Below, piece after piece: positions 61,406 to 64,000 of a stretch of DNA of 64,000 nucleotides (its first letter is position 1; every line of letters starts with the position of its first letter). This DNA is from Glutamicibacter sp. JL.03c. Lineage in GTDB: Bacteria > Actinomycetota > Actinomycetes > Actinomycetales > Micrococcaceae. A program made the position numbers and the translations under genes. A model generated the notes under the pieces. That model was not told the origin of the DNA. It did no database searches and was given only the letters and a program-made list of their open reading frames with translations. The DNA lies in NCBI RefSeq assembly GCF_025854375.1, contig NZ_CP107575.1, positions 3,410,001 through 3,474,000 on the forward strand, in the 5' to 3' direction.

Positions 61406-62587
61406 CTAGCTGCCGGCGCCTGCGCGGCGCTTGTTGTAGATGTCGAAGGCCACGGCCAGCAGCAGCACGATGCCCTTGACGATCTGCTGGGTGGAAGCGC
61501 CCGCGCCCATCAGCTGCATGCCGTTGGAGAGCACCGCCATCACCAGGCCGCCGACGATGGCGCCGGTGACCCGGCCCACGCCGCCGGTGGTCGAGGCGCC
61601 GCCGATGAAGCAGGCGGCGATGGCATCGAGCTCGAACATGTTGCCAGCGCCCGGCTGGGCGCCATTGGAACGCGAGGAGAAGACCACGCCGGCGATGCCC
61701 GAGAGCAGGCCCATGTTGATGAAGATCCACAGGTTGATCTTCTTGACGTTCACGCCCGAGAGCTTGGCCGCCGAGAGGTTCCCGCCGATGGCATAGACGT
61801 GGCGGCCGAAGACGGTGCGGGTGGTCAGCACGTGGTAGCCCAGGATCAGCACGGCAAGGATGATCAGCACGATCGGCATGCCTCGGCTGGTGGCGATCTG
61901 CCAAAAGAACCAGAGGATGATGATGGCCGAGATGAGGTTCTTGACCAGGAACATGGCCAGGGATTCAACGCTCTGGCCGTACTTGGCACGGCCGGAACGG
62001 TTGCGCCACTGCGAGTAGACCAGGCCAGCCACCGCGATCACGCCGATCACCAGGGTGAAGGTGTCGAAACCGTAGCCGCCCAGCAGGCCGTTGAGGAAGC
62101 CGCCGGCGATCTGCCCGTATTCGCCCGGGAAGGGCGAGAGCGATACGTTGTTGAGCACTTCATAGGTCAGCCCGCGGAAGAGCAGCATGCCGGCCAGGGT
62201 CACGATGAAGGCCGGAATGCCCACGTAGGCCACCCAGAAGCCCTGCCACAATCCGCAGATCGCGCCCACCGCAATGCCGGCCAGCATGCCAGCCCACCAC
62301 GGCATGTCGTGTTTGATCACCAGCACCGCGGAGACCGCGCCGGTCAGTGCCACCAGCGAGCCGACCGAGAGGTCGATGTGCCCGGCGACAATCACGATGA
62401 TCATGCCCAGGGCCAGGATCAGCACGTAGGAGTACTGCAGGACGATGTTGGTGATGTTCGTGGGGCTCAGCAGCAGCCCGTTGGTCAGGATGCTGAAGAG
62501 CACCACGATGAGCACGAAGGCAATGTAGATGCCCGAGGTGCGCAAGTTCTTGGTGAAGATATCCTTCAACTCTGTGGTGATGGTCAT
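61406..62587 (-). CDS. mmsB: Multiple-monosaccharide ABC transporter permease
   Basis: This 393-aa permease has about ten membrane segments and the sugar ABC (RbsC/GguB) signature: [20 protein letters not shown]-type wording, [38 protein letters not shown] and [20 protein letters not shown], followed by [20 protein letters not shown]. These are diagnostic of the MmsB/GguB group, whose C-terminal extension is present. AAGGAA 8 nt before the ATG at 62587 sets the start and the ATG overlaps the mmsA stop (ATGA). The frame open further to 62860 is spurious. Confidence 0.92.
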   Translation of the reverse strand: MTITTELKDIFTKNLRTSGIYIAFVLIVVLFSILTNGLLLSPTNITNIVLQYSYVLILALGMIIVIVAGHIDLSVGSLVALTGAVSAVLVIKHDMPWWAGMLAGIAVGAICGLWQGFWVAYVGIPAFIVTLAGMLLFRGLTYEVLNNVSLSPFPGEYGQIAGGFLNGLLGGYGFDTFTLVIGVIAVAGLVYSQWRNRSGRAKYGQSVESLAMFLVKNLISAIIILWFFWQIATSRGMPIVLIILAVLILGYHVLTTRTVFGRHVYAIGGNLSAAKLSGVNVKKINLWIFINMGLLSGIAGVVFSSRSNGAQPGAGNMFELDAIAACFIGGASTTGGVGRVTGAIVGGLVMAVLSNGMQLMGAGASTQQIVKGIVLLLAVAFDIYNKRRAGAGS

Positions 62588-64000
62588 CGGGTGCTTTCCT
62601 TCTCGATGGTCATGAGTTCCATGAGGCGTTCCTGGTTGGCTTCGGCCACCGGCAGTTCGCCGGTCATCCGGCCATAGGCCAGGGTGTAGATGCGGTCGCA
62701 GATGCCCAGCAGCTCGGGCAGTTCGGAGGAGATCACCAGGACCGCCTTGCCGGCCGCGGCCAGCTCGTTGATGATCGTGTAGATCTCGTATTTGGCGCCC
62801 ACGTCGATGCCGCGGGTCGGTTCGTCGAGGATCAGCAGCTCGGGGGCCGTGTGCAGCCACTTGCCCAGCACGACTTTCTGCTGATTGCCGCCGGAGAGGT
62901 TGCCGACCTTCGCCATCACGTTGGGGGTCTTGATGCGCATGGACTTGCGGTAGTGCTCGGCGATCTGGATTTCGCGGTGCGAGTTCACGAAGCCGTTGGA
63001 GGAGATCTTCCCCAGCCCGGCCGCGGTGGTGTTCACCCGGATATCCTCGATCAAATTCAGCCCGAACTTCTTGCGGTCCTCGGAGACGTAGGCGATCCCG
63101 GCCTTGATGGCCTTGCCCACGGTGGAGGTATCGACCTCCTTGCCGTCCATCAGCACGCTGCCGGTGATGTTCCGGCCGTAGCTGTGCCCGAACACGCTCA
63201 TGGCCAGCTCGGTGCGGCCGGCACCCATCAGCCCTGCGATGCCGACGATTTCGCCGGCGCGCACGGTCAAGGATGCCTTGTCCACCACGGTGCGCTCCTG
63301 CTGGATGGGGTGCTGCACGGACCAGTCGCGGATCTCGAAGACCACGTCGCCGATCTCCGGTTCGCGCTGCGGGTAGCGGGAGGAGAGTTCGCGGCCGACC
63401 ATGCCGCGGATGATGCGGTTCTGGTTGGAGGCCGGATCGGCCATATCCAGGGCTTCAATGGACTGGCCATCGCGGATGATGGTGGTGGTGTTGGCGATAT
63501 CCTCGATCTCGCCGAGCTTGTGCGAGATGATGATCGAGGTGATGCCCTGATCGCGCAGTTCGCGCAGCAGGTTCAGCAGGTGCTCGGAGTCATCGTCGTT
63601 CAGCGCCGCGGTGGGTTCGTCCAGGATCAGCAGCTTCACGTTCTTGCTCAGCGCCTTGGCGATCTCGACCAGCTGCTGCTTGCCGACGCCCAACTGGCCC
63701 ACCGGGGTGACCGGCAGTTCGCTCAAGCCGACACGGGCCAGCAGCTGCGCGGCGCGGTGGTTGGTTTCGTTCCAGTCGATGAAGCCGCTGCGCGCGGTTT
63801 CGTTGCCGAGGAAGATGTTCTCGGCCACCGACAGATAGGGCACCAAGGCGAGCTCCTGGTGGATGATCACGATGCCCTGGGCCTCGGAATCCTTGATGTT
63901 CGAGGCCTTGAGTTCTTCGCCCTCGAAGATGATCTTGCCTTCGTAGCTGCCGTGCGGGTAGACCCCGGACAGCACCTTCATGAGGGTGGATTTGCCGGCG
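62584..64000 (-). CDS. mmsA: Multiple-monosaccharide ABC transporter ATPase, truncated by the window edge
   Basis: The visible 472 residues belong to a tandem-ATPase sugar importer (about 510 aa when complete). The first nucleotide-binding domain is cut just at its Walker A ([12 protein letters not shown] at the edge) and shows Walker [14 protein letters not shown]. The second has [16 protein letters not shown] in place of Walker A (typical for the family), signature LSGGNQQKV and Walker [15 protein letters not shown]. The start and the binding-protein gene (ChvE/MmsC type) lie beyond 64000. With mmsB and galMTK it probably imports galactose or related sugars. Confidence 0.92.
   Translation of the reverse strand, partial: AGKSTLMKVLSGVYPHGSYEGKIIFEGEELKASNIKDSEAQGIVIIHQELALVPYLSVAENIFLGNETARSGFIDWNETNHRAAQLLARVGLSELPVTPVGQLGVGKQQLVEIAKALSKNVKLLILDEPTAALNDDDSEHLLNLLRELRDQGITSIIISHKLGEIEDIANTTTIIRDGQSIEALDMADPASNQNRIIRGMVGRELSSRYPQREPEIGDVVFEIRDWSVQHPIQQERTVVDKASLTVRAGEIVGIAGLMGAGRTELAMSVFGHSYGRNITGSVLMDGKEVDTSTVGKAIKAGIAYVSEDRKKFGLNLIEDIRVNTTAAGLGKISSNGFVNSHREIQIAEHYRKSMRIKTPNVMAKVGNLSGGNQQKVVLGKWLHTAPELLILDEPTRGIDVGAKYEIYTIINELAAAGKAVLVISSELPELLGICDRIYTLAYGRMTGELPVAEANQERLMELMTIEKESTR

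Noticed and set aside
61302-61904. Upstream extension of the galM frame over mmsB
   Set aside because: The extension lies over the mmsB coding region in another frame and galM has a good ribosome binding site at 61301.
62588-62860. Upstream extension of the mmsB frame over mmsA
   Set aside because: The mmsB start at 62587 has a ribosome binding site and an ATGA overlap; the extension is mmsA sequence in another frame.
1-64000. CRISPR arrays, tRNA and rRNA genes
   Set aside because: No regularly spaced repeats and no tRNA or rRNA sequence were seen.

Overview
The window looks like a chromosomal segment of a high-GC actinobacterium, most likely Micrococcaceae (Glutamicibacter or Arthrobacter type). 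This is inferred from the GC-rich codon use, a mycothiol-dependent-type DinB/MDMPI protein, an LCP (LytR-CpsA-Psr) cell-wall ligase, a PRiA4b ORF-3 protein, many GTG starts and tight ATGA/GTGA overlaps. No rRNA, tRNA, CRISPR array or intact insertion sequence was seen.

Layout. 0.1-3.4 kb: etfB, etfA and a membrane cytochrome b-like protein with a triple RxGLPRxxGGxPWPP motif, followed by a methyltransferase. 4.2-11.9 kb: a complete L-rhamnose operon (rhaM, rhaI, MFS transporter, rhaEW, rhaB) on the minus strand with a divergent LacI repressor. 12.0-18.6 kb: a small acidic ORF, a LysR regulator, an LCP protein, a PRiA4b ORF-3 protein, an MDMPI-like enzyme and a CobW GTPase.

18.6-28.8 kb: an accessory block with visibly lower GC and different codon use. 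It carries a DavB-like amino-acid 2-monooxygenase, a DavA-like amidase, an M20 amidohydrolase, a PucR regulator and an amino-acid permease, then an MFS/VOC/DeoR trio. The block is bracketed by the intact 3' end of allE (28.76 kb) and a decayed 75-bp copy of the same allE 3' end (18.74 kb), in the same orientation. This suggests insertion or recombination next to allE and is the most interesting structure in the window.

28.7-33.6 kb: a glyoxylate/ureide operon (malate synthase, DUF6986 aldolase-like protein, allE) with a divergent IclR regulator. 33.6-49.6 kb: transporters (MFS, ABC exporter, DctA, APC permease, EamA) interleaved with GntR, TetR and XRE-cupin regulators, an SDR, an aldo/keto reductase-nitrilase pair and an amidohydrolase. 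Several divergent promoters carry clear inverted repeats. 49.7-57.8 kb: a lipoprotein-type intradiol dioxygenase, a Gfo/Idh oxidoreductase, an alpha/beta hydrolase, a condensation-domain/GNAT fusion gene broken at a C7 tract, a CGNR regulator and an orphan EctB-like aminotransferase. 58.0-64.0 kb: a sugar ABC transporter (mmsA, cut by the window edge, and mmsB) and galM, galT, galK for galactose use.

Functionally the segment is mostly carbon and nitrogen scavenging (rhamnose, galactose, ureides/glyoxylate, C4-dicarboxylates, amino acids), each cassette with its own local regulator.
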